Positions 1-7,867 of a stretch of 37,718 nt of DNA are shown in pieces. This DNA is from Planctomycetia bacterium (lineage in GTDB: Bacteria; Planctomycetota; Planctomycetia; Gemmatales; HRBIN36). Numbering within the stretch: position 1 is the stretch's first letter; every line of letters begins with the position of its first letter. A model generated the notes under the pieces. The model searched no databases and was not told where the DNA came from. It saw only the letters and a program-made list of their open reading frames with translations. A program made the translations under genes and the position numbers. Where the stretch lies: assembly GCA_016795155.1 (NCBI GenBank), contig JAEUIE010000013.1, positions 1-37,718 of the forward strand, in the 5' to 3' direction.

Positions 1-14
1 TTACGACTCGCCAT
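1..14 (-). CDS. start of an outgoing gene (5' end only)
   Basis: On the minus strand a GGGAGGAG Shine-Dalgarno lies about seven bases before an ATG at 14-12. The frame runs out of the window after Met-Ala-Ser-Arg. The strong ribosome site is the only support, and no function can be given. It reads away from the IS3 relic at 47-322. Confidence 0.3.
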
Positions 15-46
15 GGTGGCTCTCCTCCCTCGAAGAAAGCCACTAA

Positions 47-322
47 CTTAACACAGCGTATAAGGCGTCAGTTTACCGGACGGCTACGAAAGACCTGGAG
101 AAGGAGAACGCCCGTCTGAAGCGTTTGCTGGCGGAGGCGGAATTGGACAAGGCGATATTGCGTGAGGCCGCCCACACTAACTTCTAAGCCCGCAGCGGAA
201 ACGGCAGATGGTAACTCACGTGGTGAAGCATCTGCAGGTGAGCCAGCGGCGGGCCTGTCGGGTATGGGGAAGAATTGAAGAAAACACTTGCCACTGCCAC
301 ACTCATCCAAAAGAAGTCTGAA
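47..322 (+). pseudogene. IS3-family transposase relic (end of OrfA, start of OrfB)
   Basis: The frame from 47 to the TAA at 185-187 encodes a leucine-heptad segment (KDLEKENARLKRLLAEAELD) followed by KAILREAAHTNF, which resembles the C-terminus of an IS3 OrfA. In another frame, from 190 to the TGA at 320-322, PQRKRQMVTHVVKHLQ and VSQRRACRVWG match the usual N-terminus of IS3 OrfB. The resemblance stops there, and the DDE catalytic domain is missing. The OrfA start is also missing: a stop lies at 44-46. This is a decayed fragment that cannot act as a transposase. It lies on the 3' side of tRNA-Arg, a common place for inserted DNA. Confidence 0.7.
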
Positions 323-488
323 TCGAATGATAAGTGAGCTGCATTGACTCAGATACGGCAAATACAGAACGTCCAGATTCAGGCTTGGGCAAATTGTGAT
401 CTGTTCAGCACGTATTTATGGCGGATTAGAATTTTAGTTCAGAATGGTCTTAGCAGGACAACCTAATTTGATCTCCGCGTCAGCAAGA

Positions 489-536
489 ATTACCCCATTA
501 ATTACCCCAAATAATTTACCCCAACATTTTACCCCA
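489..536. repeat. short degenerate TTACCCC array
   Basis: TACCCC recurs at 491, 503, 517 and 530, each time in an AT-rich frame such as AATTACCCCA or TTTACCCCAA. The spacing is 12, 14 and 13 bases. The rest of 323-577 shows no gene that I can support. The array lies between the IS3 relic and the 3' end of tRNA-Arg. Confidence 0.5.
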
Positions 537-577
537 ACCAATCATCAAAAATACTCTATAATTACCGTGATATTTAG

Positions 578-650
<73 letters not shown>

Positions 651-701
651 GTATTGGTACATCCTAAGAAGGATGAATCGATTGGCAAACGGGTTCGCCA
701 G

Positions 702-1133
702 TTACACCACGGTGACTGTGATCGTTACATCCACGTTGCCTTTGATGGCATTGGAATAGGGGCACAGTCCATGCCCGGCGGCAACGACTTTCTCGGCATC
801 TTCCTGAGAAAGACCGCCTACCTCGGCGTTCAGTTTCACAGCCAGGCCGAAGCCATTGGGAATGCTGCCAATGGTCACTTCTGATTTGATGGCGAGCGTG
901 GTCATGGGCAGCCTCATCTGCTTGGCCATGAATTCACAGGCACCGCCAAAGCAGGCAGCATAGCCTGCTGCAAAGAGATGTTCTGGAGTGGTCGTGCCGG
1001 GCTTACCAGGTCCGCCCATCGCTTTGGGAACAGAGAGGTTGACATCAACTAAGCCATCATCCGATTTGGTATTTCCATTGCGGCCACCCACAGCGGTGGC
1101 ATGAGCGGTATAGAACGGTTTGAACTCTGGCAT
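702..1133 (-). CDS. ohr: organic hydroperoxide resistance protein, Ohr/OsmC family
   Basis: The 143-residue protein belongs to the OsmC/Ohr peroxidases, which reduce organic and fatty-acid hydroperoxides in the cytoplasm through a reactive cysteine pair, usually recycled by lipoylated proteins. Both cysteines are visible: the first in FAAGYAACFGG near residue 61 and the second in LCPYSNA near residue 124. The second motif is typical of Ohr rather than OsmC. The glycine-rich N-terminus (VGGRNGNTKSDDG) and full length also fit. AGGAG lies seven bases before the ATG. Heptamer repeats begin 15 bp upstream of the start. No MarR-type OhrR regulator lies next to it. Confidence 0.93.
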   Translation of the reverse strand: MPEFKPFYTAHATAVGGRNGNTKSDDGLVDVNLSVPKAMGGPGKPGTTTPEHLFAAGYAACFGGACEFMAKQMRLPMTTLAIKSEVTIGSIPNGFGLAVKLNAEVGGLSQEDAEKVVAAGHGLCPYSNAIKGNVDVTITVTVV

Positions 1134-1147
1134 GGGTGCTCCTATTA

Positions 1148-1200
1148 AGTGCTGAGTGCTTAGTCCTGAGTGCTGAGTATGAAGTCGGAATGCTGAGTAT
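1148..1200. repeat. heptamer tandem repeat (AGTGCTG type) upstream of ohr
   Basis: Read on the plus strand, seven-base units stay in register from 1148: AGTGCTG, AGTGCTT, AGTCCTG, AGTGCTG, AGTATGA, AGTCGGA, then a diverged ATGCTGAGTAT. The array lies directly upstream of the ohr ribosome site. It resembles the short tandem heptamer repeats known from cyanobacteria and some planctomycetes. A related array with other units lies upstream of glyS. Confidence 0.65.
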
Positions 1201-1210
1201 TTGCGTCATC

Positions 1211-1276
1211 TTTCTCCCCTCTCCCCACCGGGGAGAGGGGTCGGGGGTGAGGGGATTATTACATGGCGAAGCCCAA
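1211..1276. repeat. half copy of a GC-rich palindromic dispersed element
   Basis: CCCCTCTCCCC at 1216-1226 and GGGGAGAGGGG at 1230-1240 form a perfect 11-bp stem with an ACC loop. GGGGGTGAGGGGAT and then ATGGCGAAGCCC follow. The same order of blocks forms one arm of the complete element at 4835-4983. Only one arm is present here, and its inner end reaches within a few bases of the glyS stop codon. Placed downstream of glyS, the hairpin could also help end its transcript, but there is no clear T run. Confidence 0.7.
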
Positions 1277-1281
1277 CGATG

Positions 1282-2967
1282 TTATGGCCGAAGTGCTTCT
1301 CGGAGTTTATTGGCTGCTTCAGTCATGGGCAGGCGTTCCTGTTTGCCATCGTCGCGGTAGCGGATAGTGACGCTTTGATCCTGCAGGGTCTGGCCATCAA
1401 TGGTGAAGCAGAACGGCGTGCCGATCTCATCCTGACGGCGATATCGCCGGCCAATGGCTCCGCCGTCGTCGTACTGCACATTCCAATCACGTTTCAGCTC
1501 GCGATAGAGTTTCTCGGCAATCTCGGGCATGCCCTCCTTATTAACCAGTGGCAGGATGGCTGCCTTCACCGGGGCCAGGCGTGGATGAAACCGCATGACG
1601 GTGCGAATTTCGCCATCCATCGTGTCTTCGGAATATGCTTCGCAAAGGACAGCCAGTGTGAAACGATCAGCCCCGGCACTGGGCTCAATGACATGCGGGA
1701 TGTAACGGAATTTGGCTTTCTCTTCCTGCTCCCGTTTCTTGTCGCCCTTGAAGGCTGATTTGTCATACATAGCCCAGGCTGCTTCATCAAAATAGGACAA
1801 GTCCTTGCCCGAATGCTGTTGATGCTGGGTAAGATCGAACGCACCACGATGTGCAACACCTTCCAGTTCCTGAGGCTCTTCGCTGAAGGGGAACAGGTAT
1901 TCGATATCGGTGCATGCCTTGCTGTAGTGGGCGAGTTCTTTGTCCCCTTGTTCGCGTGGCCGCAACTTCTCCGACTTGATTCCGAGCTTGGTATACCACG
2001 CCTTGCGAACATCCCGCCAGTATTCGTACCATTTCATGGATGAATCAGGCGGGCAGAAGAATTCGATCTCCATCTGTTCAAATTCACGGGAGCGGAACGT
2101 GTAGTTGCGGGGGTTCACCTCGTTGCGAAATGCTTTCCCAACTTGTGCGATGCCAAATGGAGGCTTCACGCGACAGCTATCGACTACGTTCTTGAAGTTA
2201 GTGAAAATGCCTTGGGCGGTTTCGGGGCGAAGCCAGACTTTATTGGCTTCATCTTGTATAGCACCTGCGTGGGATTCAAACATCAGATTGAATGAACGTG
2301 GAGGTGTAAGGTCACCCCCGCATGCTCTATCCGGACATTTCTTTTGACCTTCATTTACTTCAGTTAATTTACGAGCGATTCGAAGAGGCTCAGATTTAAA
2401 TGCCTTTCTTTGCGTATTTGAAAGTACGATGAGGTCCTGTGCTTCCTTCTTAGATTCAGCTTCGACAGTCATTACTAAAGTCGGAGAGTATGGGTTTTGT
2501 AAGTATGGAAGTACAGTGTCAAATATTTCCCTTTGAGCAAGTGCTTCCTCAAGTGAACTGATACTATCTTTGATGCCTAATCGGTCATACAGTTCTTTCT
2601 TTTTCGGAGCTTCAATCGCAAAATCGATAAGGTCCACTATCCACAATTTATCAGCCCGATATCGTTTCCGACATTTTAGGCAATCCACCATTGGGTCCGC
2701 AAACCCACTCGCATGCCCGCTCGCTACCCATACCTTCGGGTTCTGAATGATCGCCGAGTCTAAACCCACCATCACGATCTCTTCGCCGTCTGGCCCGGGG
2801 GGTGGGTTGCGGACCATGTCGTTCCACCAGGCATCCTTGATGTTCTTTTTCAGTTCAACGCCAAGCGGGCCGTAGTCCCAAAAGCCATTGATGCCGCCGT
2901 AGATTTCACTCGCCTGGAAGATGAACCCCTTGCGTTTGCACAGCGACACAATCTTTTCCATATCCAT
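1282..2967 (-). CDS. glyS: glycine--tRNA ligase, homodimeric type
   Basis: This cytoplasmic class II synthetase charges tRNA-Gly. The N-terminus (IVSLCKRKGFIFQASEIYGG) is characteristic. Motif 2 is FRNEVNPRNYTFRSREFEQ near residue 281 and motif 3 is EPSAGADRF. The C-terminal 100 residues (KAAILPLVNKEG, GRRYRRQDEIGTPFC) form the anticodon-binding domain. A Cys pair at 96/99 and another at 211/216 flank a charged, probably helical segment at residues 109-210. That segment is long for bacterial alpha2 enzymes, and its DNA (about 2338-2643) is visibly AT-richer than the rest. Total length is 561 residues, against roughly 500-540 in relatives I know. The first ATG (2967) was chosen because AGGA lies nine bases upstream. 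A second ATG is at 2961. Confidence 0.95.
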   Translation of the reverse strand: MDMEKIVSLCKRKGFIFQASEIYGGINGFWDYGPLGVELKKNIKDAWWNDMVRNPPPGPDGEEIVMVGLDSAIIQNPKVWVASGHASGFADPMVDCLKCRKRYRADKLWIVDLIDFAIEAPKKKELYDRLGIKDSISSLEEALAQREIFDTVLPYLQNPYSPTLVMTVEAESKKEAQDLIVLSNTQRKAFKSEPLRIARKLTEVNEGQKKCPDRACGGDLTPPRSFNLMFESHAGAIQDEANKVWLRPETAQGIFTNFKNVVDSCRVKPPFGIAQVGKAFRNEVNPRNYTFRSREFEQMEIEFFCPPDSSMKWYEYWRDVRKAWYTKLGIKSEKLRPREQGDKELAHYSKACTDIEYLFPFSEEPQELEGVAHRGAFDLTQHQQHSGKDLSYFDEAAWAMYDKSAFKGDKKREQEEKAKFRYIPHVIEPSAGADRFTLAVLCEAYSEDTMDGEIRTVMRFHPRLAPVKAAILPLVNKEGMPEIAEKLYRELKRDWNVQYDDGGAIGRRYRRQDEIGTPFCFTIDGQTLQDQSVTIRYRDDGKQERLPMTEAANKLREALRP

Positions 2968-3003
2968 CGGCAGGTTCCTGAGTTAAGCTGATTTAGAGAG
3001 TAT

Positions 3004-3031
3004 AGCTATCAGCAATCAGCTTTCAGCTATC
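3004..3031. repeat. heptamer tandem repeat (AGCNNTC type) upstream of glyS
   Basis: Four heptamers are in exact register: AGCTATC, AGCAATC, AGCTTTC, AGCTATC. They end 37 bp upstream of the glyS start. The same class recurs at 16604-16631 upstream of another minus-strand gene. Confidence 0.7.
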
Positions 3032-3116
3032 TGATGTCCAACTCATCATAAAAATCGAAACTGGTTCAAGCGGCTGGTGTTACATTGCGATAGAACAAGG
3101 TGCGAAGGAAATTCCC

Positions 3117-4817
3117 ATGCGAATGCCCAGACATCGAAGCCAGGTACTCTGTTTCGCACTGGGGTTCTTCGGCTTGCTGTTAGCCTTCTGTCTGTTCTCC
3201 AGTGCCGGACTAGCTGACTCACCCAAAACCTCTGCATCCGCCAGCCGCGATTACACCCCCATTGCCAGCCAACTCGATCAGATCATCGACAAAGCATTGG
3301 CGGATGCCAAGGTTACGGCATCTGCCCGTAGTGATGATGCCGAGTTTATCCGCCGGTTGTCCCTCGATCTGCGGGGCAGGGTACCGACAGCCGAACAGGT
3401 GGTAAGGTTCATCGCTGATAAGGATGTCAACAAGCGCCAGAAGCTGGTGGAAGATTTTCTCGATGATCCAGAATATGGCGAGCACATGGGCATCATCTGG
3501 TATCACCGGCTCGTCAAGAAAACGATGGATAACGCTCTTATCATCTCGTACAAGTTTCAGGATTGGCTGGAGAAAGAGTTCAATAAGAACACAACTTGGG
3601 ACGAACTGGTCCGCAAGATTCTGATGGCTGAAGGCGAACGGGACGACAATCCTGCCACCGTGTTCTACCTCGCCCATTCCGAAGGGAACAAGCAGCCTGA
3701 AGTGCAGCCTGCCCGTGTGGTGGCTACCACTTCGCAGATGTTCATGGGCATCAAGCTGGAATGCTGCGAATGCCATAATCACCCATTTGATGATGGCCTG
3801 AAACAGAAAGACTTCTGGGGTGTAGCGGCATTTTTCAATGGCTTGCATGCCACGCACACAGCCAAACGAGATGAAGCTGTTCCTGGAATTGTGGAACGGT
3901 TTGCACAAGGCAGGCCACGGCGTAAAGTGCAGGATGGACAACGAGAACCTGCTCCCTTTGGTGAGATTGTTATCCCCGATACCAATGGCAAAACGGAAAA
4001 AGCCCGGTATCTGTTGGGTGATACACCCTCGCTCAGCAAATCCAAATCGCCACGATTGGCCTTTCTCGATTGGCTGACCTCCAAAGAAAATCCCTACTTC
4101 TCCCGCAGCATGGCAAACAAGATGTGGGCCAACTTCTTTGGCCGAGGCATTATTGAGCCTCTCGATGACATGCGGGATTTGAGCACTGCAACCCATCCCG
4201 AAGTTCTGGAGTTGTTGAGCAAAGAGTTTGCTGCATCAGGGTATGATGTCAAGCATCTGATTCGATGCATTGTCAACAGCCAGACTTATCAGCGAACGAG
4301 CAAGCCGCTACCGGGCAACAAAAGTGACAAGGTGCTGTATAGTCATGCCCCAATCAAGGTGATGACAGCAGATATGCTGTTTGATTCATTGCAGGTGGTG
4401 CTCAATCATACGCCTACTGAAGATGACAGGCCAGGCAAACGAGCCAAGATTGCACAACAGCAACGCAAGCGCCGAGGCACGCCACGTGAACAGTTCCGGA
4501 ACTTCTTCCATGCCGAGGCAGACGATGATGCCGGCGTGACCGAGGAATATGGGCACGGCATACCGCAGGTCTTGCGGTTGATGAATGACGACAAGATGAA
4601 TGACATCGGTGATATTGTCAAAGAGATGATGTCACAATCCAAAACGCCGGAGCAGATGATTCAGGCACTGTATCTGCGTATCCTTTCCCGCTACGCAACC
4701 AGCAAGGAAGTGGAACGCATGAAGAAGTACTTGAAGCAGGATGTTATTCCCGCCCGTGCCTATCGAGATATGTTCTGGGCGTTGGTGAACAGTTCGGAGT
4801 TTGTGTTTAATCACTAA
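3117..4817 (+). CDS. exported DUF1549/DUF1553 protein
   Basis: The 566-residue protein starts with a hydrophobic export signal (about residues 10-33). The N-terminal half is of the DUF1549 type: IDKALADAKV, then FIRRLSLDLRGRVPT, then KLECCECHNHPFD with a CxxCH motif at residues 216-220. The C-terminal half is of the DUF1553 type: RSMANKMWANFFGRGIIEP, DLSTATHPEVLELL, SQTYQRTS. The family is greatly expanded in planctomycetes and almost always precedes a DUF1501 gene, as here. Its biochemical role is not established. CxxCH could bind haem c, but that is inference. The start has AAGGA eight bases upstream. A palindromic element separates it from its DUF1501 partner, so the two may not share one transcript. 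Confidence 0.9.
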   Translation: MRMPRHRSQVLCFALGFFGLLLAFCLFSSAGLADSPKTSASASRDYTPIASQLDQIIDKALADAKVTASARSDDAEFIRRLSLDLRGRVPTAEQVVRFIADKDVNKRQKLVEDFLDDPEYGEHMGIIWYHRLVKKTMDNALIISYKFQDWLEKEFNKNTTWDELVRKILMAEGERDDNPATVFYLAHSEGNKQPEVQPARVVATTSQMFMGIKLECCECHNHPFDDGLKQKDFWGVAAFFNGLHATHTAKRDEAVPGIVERFAQGRPRRKVQDGQREPAPFGEIVIPDTNGKTEKARYLLGDTPSLSKSKSPRLAFLDWLTSKENPYFSRSMANKMWANFFGRGIIEPLDDMRDLSTATHPEVLELLSKEFAASGYDVKHLIRCIVNSQTYQRTSKPLPGNKSDKVLYSHAPIKVMTADMLFDSLQVVLNHTPTEDDRPGKRAKIAQQQRKRRGTPREQFRNFFHAEADDDAGVTEEYGHGIPQVLRLMNDDKMNDIGDIVKEMMSQSKTPEQMIQALYLRILSRYATSKEVERMKKYLKQDVIPARAYRDMFWALVNSSEFVFNH

Positions 4818-4834
4818 CTCGAATTGGCTTACTC

Positions 4835-4983
4835 ACCTCTCCCTCCCGGGGAGAGGGGCTGGGGGTGAGGGGATATTCTGATGGCGCAGCCCTTCGTATT
4901 GTGTGAATAGAATCATGACACGAAGGGCTTGCGCCATGTGATAAAACCCCTCACCCTAACCCTCTCCCCAATGGGGAGAGGGA
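4835..4983. repeat. complete palindromic GC-rich element (MITE-like)
   Basis: The two arms are about 65 bp each and form an imperfect palindrome. The left arm carries a CCTCTCCCTCCCGGGGAGAGG stem, GGGGGTGAGGGGA, and ATGGCGCAGCCCTTCGT at 4882-4898. The right arm mirrors it with ACGAAGGGCTTGCGCCAT (4921-4938), CCCCTCACCC and CCTCTCCCCAATGGGGAGAGG. A 22-base centre separates them. There is no coding capacity. It occupies most of the 215-bp gap between the DUF1549 and DUF1501 genes. Half of the same element lies at 1211-1276. Confidence 0.8.
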
Positions 4984-5032
4984 ACTCCGCGAGTCATTAA
5001 GCTCAATCGAAGATGCAGATGAGGAAAAAGTT

Positions 5033-6304
5033 ATGTTTCAAATGTTCAATACACCTGGTTCCCGCCGTGATCTGCTCAAGATGGCATCACTGGGTGCATT
5101 GGCTTTGCCGACATCAGGCTGGCTGCCTCAGTTGGCATGGAGCCAGCAGGCAAAAGGAAAGGCCAAGCCGCAGCACAAAAGCTGCATCCTGCTCTTTATG
5201 ACCGGTGGCGCGAGTCAGATTGATACGTTTGATCCCAAGCCGGAGAACAAAACCAGCGCGTTCCAGGCGATCAATACTTCGGTACCGGGCATCCAGATTG
5301 CTGAGACACTCCCTCACATGGCCAAGGTGATGCAGCATTGTTCGCTGCTGCGAGGCATGAGCACCAAGGAAGGTAGTCATGGCCGGGCTCGATATTACAT
5401 GCACACCGGCTTTCGGCAGGGTGCAGGTGGTCTGACGTATCCAAGTCTGGGGGCAATCGCATCTGCAACGCTCGGTTCGCCGGAAGATACGCTGCCCAAT
5501 TTCGTTTGTATCGGCGGGCAGACATTTGGTGCAGGTTATCTGGGGCCAGCTCACATGCCCCTGGAAGTACGCGATCCTGCACGGGGTGTTGAGAACCTCA
5601 AGCCCAGCGATAACATGGTGGCATTTGATCGCCGTCGTTCTTTGCTTGAAGAAATTGAACAGGGCTTTCTGAATCGGGAACAGTTACCTGCGGGGGAGGC
5701 TCATCGCAAAACTTACCAGCGTGCTGCAGGATTGATGCACTCAGCCAAGGCACGTGCATTTGATTTGGACAAGGAACCTGCACATATTCGCGAAATGTAT
5801 GGTAGAACTTCGATGGGTAATGCCTGTCTGCTGGCTCGTCGCCTGGTGGAAGAGGGAGTGACCTTTATCGAAATCCCCATGAATGGCTGGGATACGCATC
5901 GTGACAATACAGGCCGTATCAAAACCCTGTGTGGACAGCTTGATAAGCCGATGGCTGCGCTGATTGCTGATTTGAAACAGCGAGGATTGCTCGATTCCAC
6001 GCTTGTTGTCTGGATGGGCGACTTTGGCCGTACTCCAACACTTGGCAAGCAGGGCGGTCGCGATCACTTCCCCCGAGCTTGGACTACCATGCTGGCTGGT
6101 GGTGGCATCAAGGCTGGGCAAACCATCGGAAAAACCAACGCCCAGGGCACCGATGTGACAGATAGGCCTATCAGTGCTGTTGATTTCATGGCGACAGTCT
6201 GTTCAGTTCTAGAAATCGATTACAAGAAAGAGTTCCACACGCGCGATGGCAGACCCATTCGGCCTGTGGATAAAGGCGAAAAGCTGATCACTGAGTTGTT
6301 GTAA
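5033..6304 (+). CDS. Tat-exported DUF1501 protein
   Basis: This is a 423-residue member of the DUF1501 family, a branch of the alkaline-phosphatase/sulfatase-like superfamily of unknown substrate. The N-terminus has a twin-arginine signal: SRRDLLKMASLGALALP at residues 10-26, then a cleavage region near AWSQQ. Family landmarks are LLFMTGGASQIDTFDPKP, SLLRGMSTKEGSHGRARYY, the WDTH segment, and VVWMGDFGRTPTLG followed by GGRDHFPRAW. These histidines and aspartates may form a metal site. GAGG lies nine bases before the ATG. It is paired with the DUF1549/1553 gene 215 bp upstream, so the two probably act together outside the cytoplasm. Confidence 0.92.
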   Translation: MFQMFNTPGSRRDLLKMASLGALALPTSGWLPQLAWSQQAKGKAKPQHKSCILLFMTGGASQIDTFDPKPENKTSAFQAINTSVPGIQIAETLPHMAKVMQHCSLLRGMSTKEGSHGRARYYMHTGFRQGAGGLTYPSLGAIASATLGSPEDTLPNFVCIGGQTFGAGYLGPAHMPLEVRDPARGVENLKPSDNMVAFDRRRSLLEEIEQGFLNREQLPAGEAHRKTYQRAAGLMHSAKARAFDLDKEPAHIREMYGRTSMGNACLLARRLVEEGVTFIEIPMNGWDTHRDNTGRIKTLCGQLDKPMAALIADLKQRGLLDSTLVVWMGDFGRTPTLGKQGGRDHFPRAWTTMLAGGGIKAGQTIGKTNAQGTDVTDRPISAVDFMATVCSVLEIDYKKEFHTRDGRPIRPVDKGEKLITELL

Positions 6305-6562
6305 TTGCATTTGGTAAACTTTGACGATTACCGAAACTTGAACGCCTGCGGTCACTTCTCCGCGCAGGTAAAGATATCGTGAACTTCCTGCCAATCGTTC
6401 CTTGCCAACTCTGCGTTGTCCTGTTCGTCAGGAATCGCTGAAGTTTTTCATCACGAGTTGCTTGCAGCCTGGTCTGCGGGCATGATTAACAACAGACCGC
6501 AGGGGAATTGCGCGGTTAACACATGGCGTTTGCATGGAGGAAGTACGCCGGGGGGAAGTCCC

Positions 6563-6853
6563 ATGAACATGCGACGAATTTTGTTGGGTACGCTGTTAGC
6601 AACTCTGGTTTTATCAACCGGGTGCTTTTTCTCCAGGAATAAGTGCGGTCGATACAATCGACACCATGACAGTGGCTTCAGCACGGGCATGGCATCAGGC
6701 TGCAATGAATGCTCAGGCTATGCCAACACAGAAATGTTTGGCACGCCAGTGCACAGCAATGCCATGCTGCAGGCTCCTGGTCAACAGCAGATTGATGAAC
6801 GCCTGAACGCACCAGCCAAGCAGAATCCGTATGAAGGCCCAGCCAAGAAGTAA
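6563..6853 (+). CDS. small putative lipoprotein
   Basis: The 96-residue protein has a short basic N-terminus, the hydrophobic stretch ILLGTLLATLVLS and then TGCFFS, so Cys21 is a probable lipidation site. The residue at -3 is serine, which makes the lipobox weak. The mature part is polar and has extra cysteines in NKCGRY and CNECSGY. I do not recognise a family. The ATG at 6563 was preferred to earlier in-frame starts because GGGGGAAG precedes it and the signal then begins directly. It converges on the ParA gene with a gap of six bases. Confidence 0.65.
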   Translation: MNMRRILLGTLLATLVLSTGCFFSRNKCGRYNRHHDSGFSTGMASGCNECSGYANTEMFGTPVHSNAMLQAPGQQQIDERLNAPAKQNPYEGPAKK

Positions 6854-6859
6854 TGGGCG

Positions 6860-7741
6860 TCAGGTTGCCATAGGTGCCAGTTGTTCAACTGGTGCTGTCA
6901 TGCGGTCGTTCAACTGAACGCGCTGAGTGGTGATGCGGTATGCCTGTTTCTGCACTTCTTCAGCCAGTGCCAGGTAATCTTCCGCGCCGTGACTGTTCGG
7001 CGCGTAGTCAAAGATAGATTTCCCGAAACTGGGGCACTCGGCCAGTTTGATATTTCTTCGAACACGGGTCGCGAAGACTTCAGCCTTCGCCCAGGGGCTG
7101 GTGGTCCCGCGACTCTTTTCGAGAAACGCTTCCAAATCGCGAATGATTTCACCCGCCAGCCGTGTCGTCGATTCATACAGACATAACACAATACCTGTTA
7201 CAGAGAGTGAAGGGTTGATGCGCTTGGCGACCAGCGAAGTGGTCTCCAGCAGCTTGCCCAATCCGTGCAGTGCCAGGTAATGAGGCTGCAGTGGAATAAA
7301 GACCTCATGGGCACAGGCCAGTGCATTGAGGGTGAGCACGCCCAGTGAAGGGCCACAATCCATCAGTAGATAATCAAACTTCGTGTTGTCGGATAATTCC
7401 TGATCCTGCTCCAGAAGATCACGTAGAATCACTTCCCTGCCGACTACACCGGAGAGTTCCATTTCTGCAGCCGCCAGGTTGATGTCTGCCCCCATCAGCC
7501 AAAGACGTTCACTGATCGATTGTCGAACCGATTCGAGAGGTACATTTTCCACCAAGGCATTGTACATGGAGGGCCGGGTGCCATCAGGCTCCATGCCCAG
7601 ATGCGCGGAAGCATGTGCCTGGGGATCAAGATCAATGATGCCTACCCGTTGGCCGGAACGCGCAAGTGCCGCTGCCAGGTTTACCGTGGTGGTGGTTTTC
7701 CCCACGCCGCCTTTTTGATTGATGACTGCGATCCGTCGCAT
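6860..7741 (-). CDS. ParA/Soj-family ATPase
   Basis: The 293-residue protein has the deviant Walker A motif KGGVGKTTTTVNLA at residues 10-23, the switch segment IDLDPQAHAS at 37-46, and Walker B YLLMDCGPSLG. This is the order found in ParA/Soj/MinD ATPases, which form ATP-dependent dimers on DNA or membranes and position chromosomes, plasmids or protein clusters. The closest look is chromosomal Soj/ParA (IPLQPHYLALHGLGKL, ATRVRRNIKLAECPSFGKS). There is no N-terminal DNA-binding extension. No parB gene or parS-like site lies next to it, so it is an orphan here. AAGGAAA lies upstream of the ATG. Confidence 0.88.
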   Translation of the reverse strand: MRRIAVINQKGGVGKTTTTVNLAAALARSGQRVGIIDLDPQAHASAHLGMEPDGTRPSMYNALVENVPLESVRQSISERLWLMGADINLAAAEMELSGVVGREVILRDLLEQDQELSDNTKFDYLLMDCGPSLGVLTLNALACAHEVFIPLQPHYLALHGLGKLLETTSLVAKRINPSLSVTGIVLCLYESTTRLAGEIIRDLEAFLEKSRGTTSPWAKAEVFATRVRRNIKLAECPSFGKSIFDYAPNSHGAEDYLALAEEVQKQAYRITTQRVQLNDRMTAPVEQLAPMAT

Positions 7742-7867
7742 GGTATCTGTTTCCTTGGTGTGGAAGCGACAAAGTTATCACACAACAGGTTTGAATGTCT
7801 ACCTCAACCATAGTGGTGCATCAATATCCAAACTGGACAATCGAATGAACACAGATAGAGTTGCAGC

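Noticed and set aside
489-536. CRISPR array
   Set aside because: Units are seven bases with 5-7 base spacing, far below CRISPR repeat and spacer size, and no cas gene is near.
654-884. Plus-strand frame of 76 residues over ohr
   Set aside because: It lies antisense to ohr, whose protein has clear family motifs; the frame has no recognisable domain.
1201-1758. 185-residue plus-strand frame over the glyS 3' end
   Set aside because: It is antisense to GlyRS and starts in the palindromic element; it has no recognisable domain.
6416-6562. N-terminal extension of the small lipoprotein
   Set aside because: The extended start would bury the signal sequence; the G-rich ribosome site directly before 6563 supports the shorter form.
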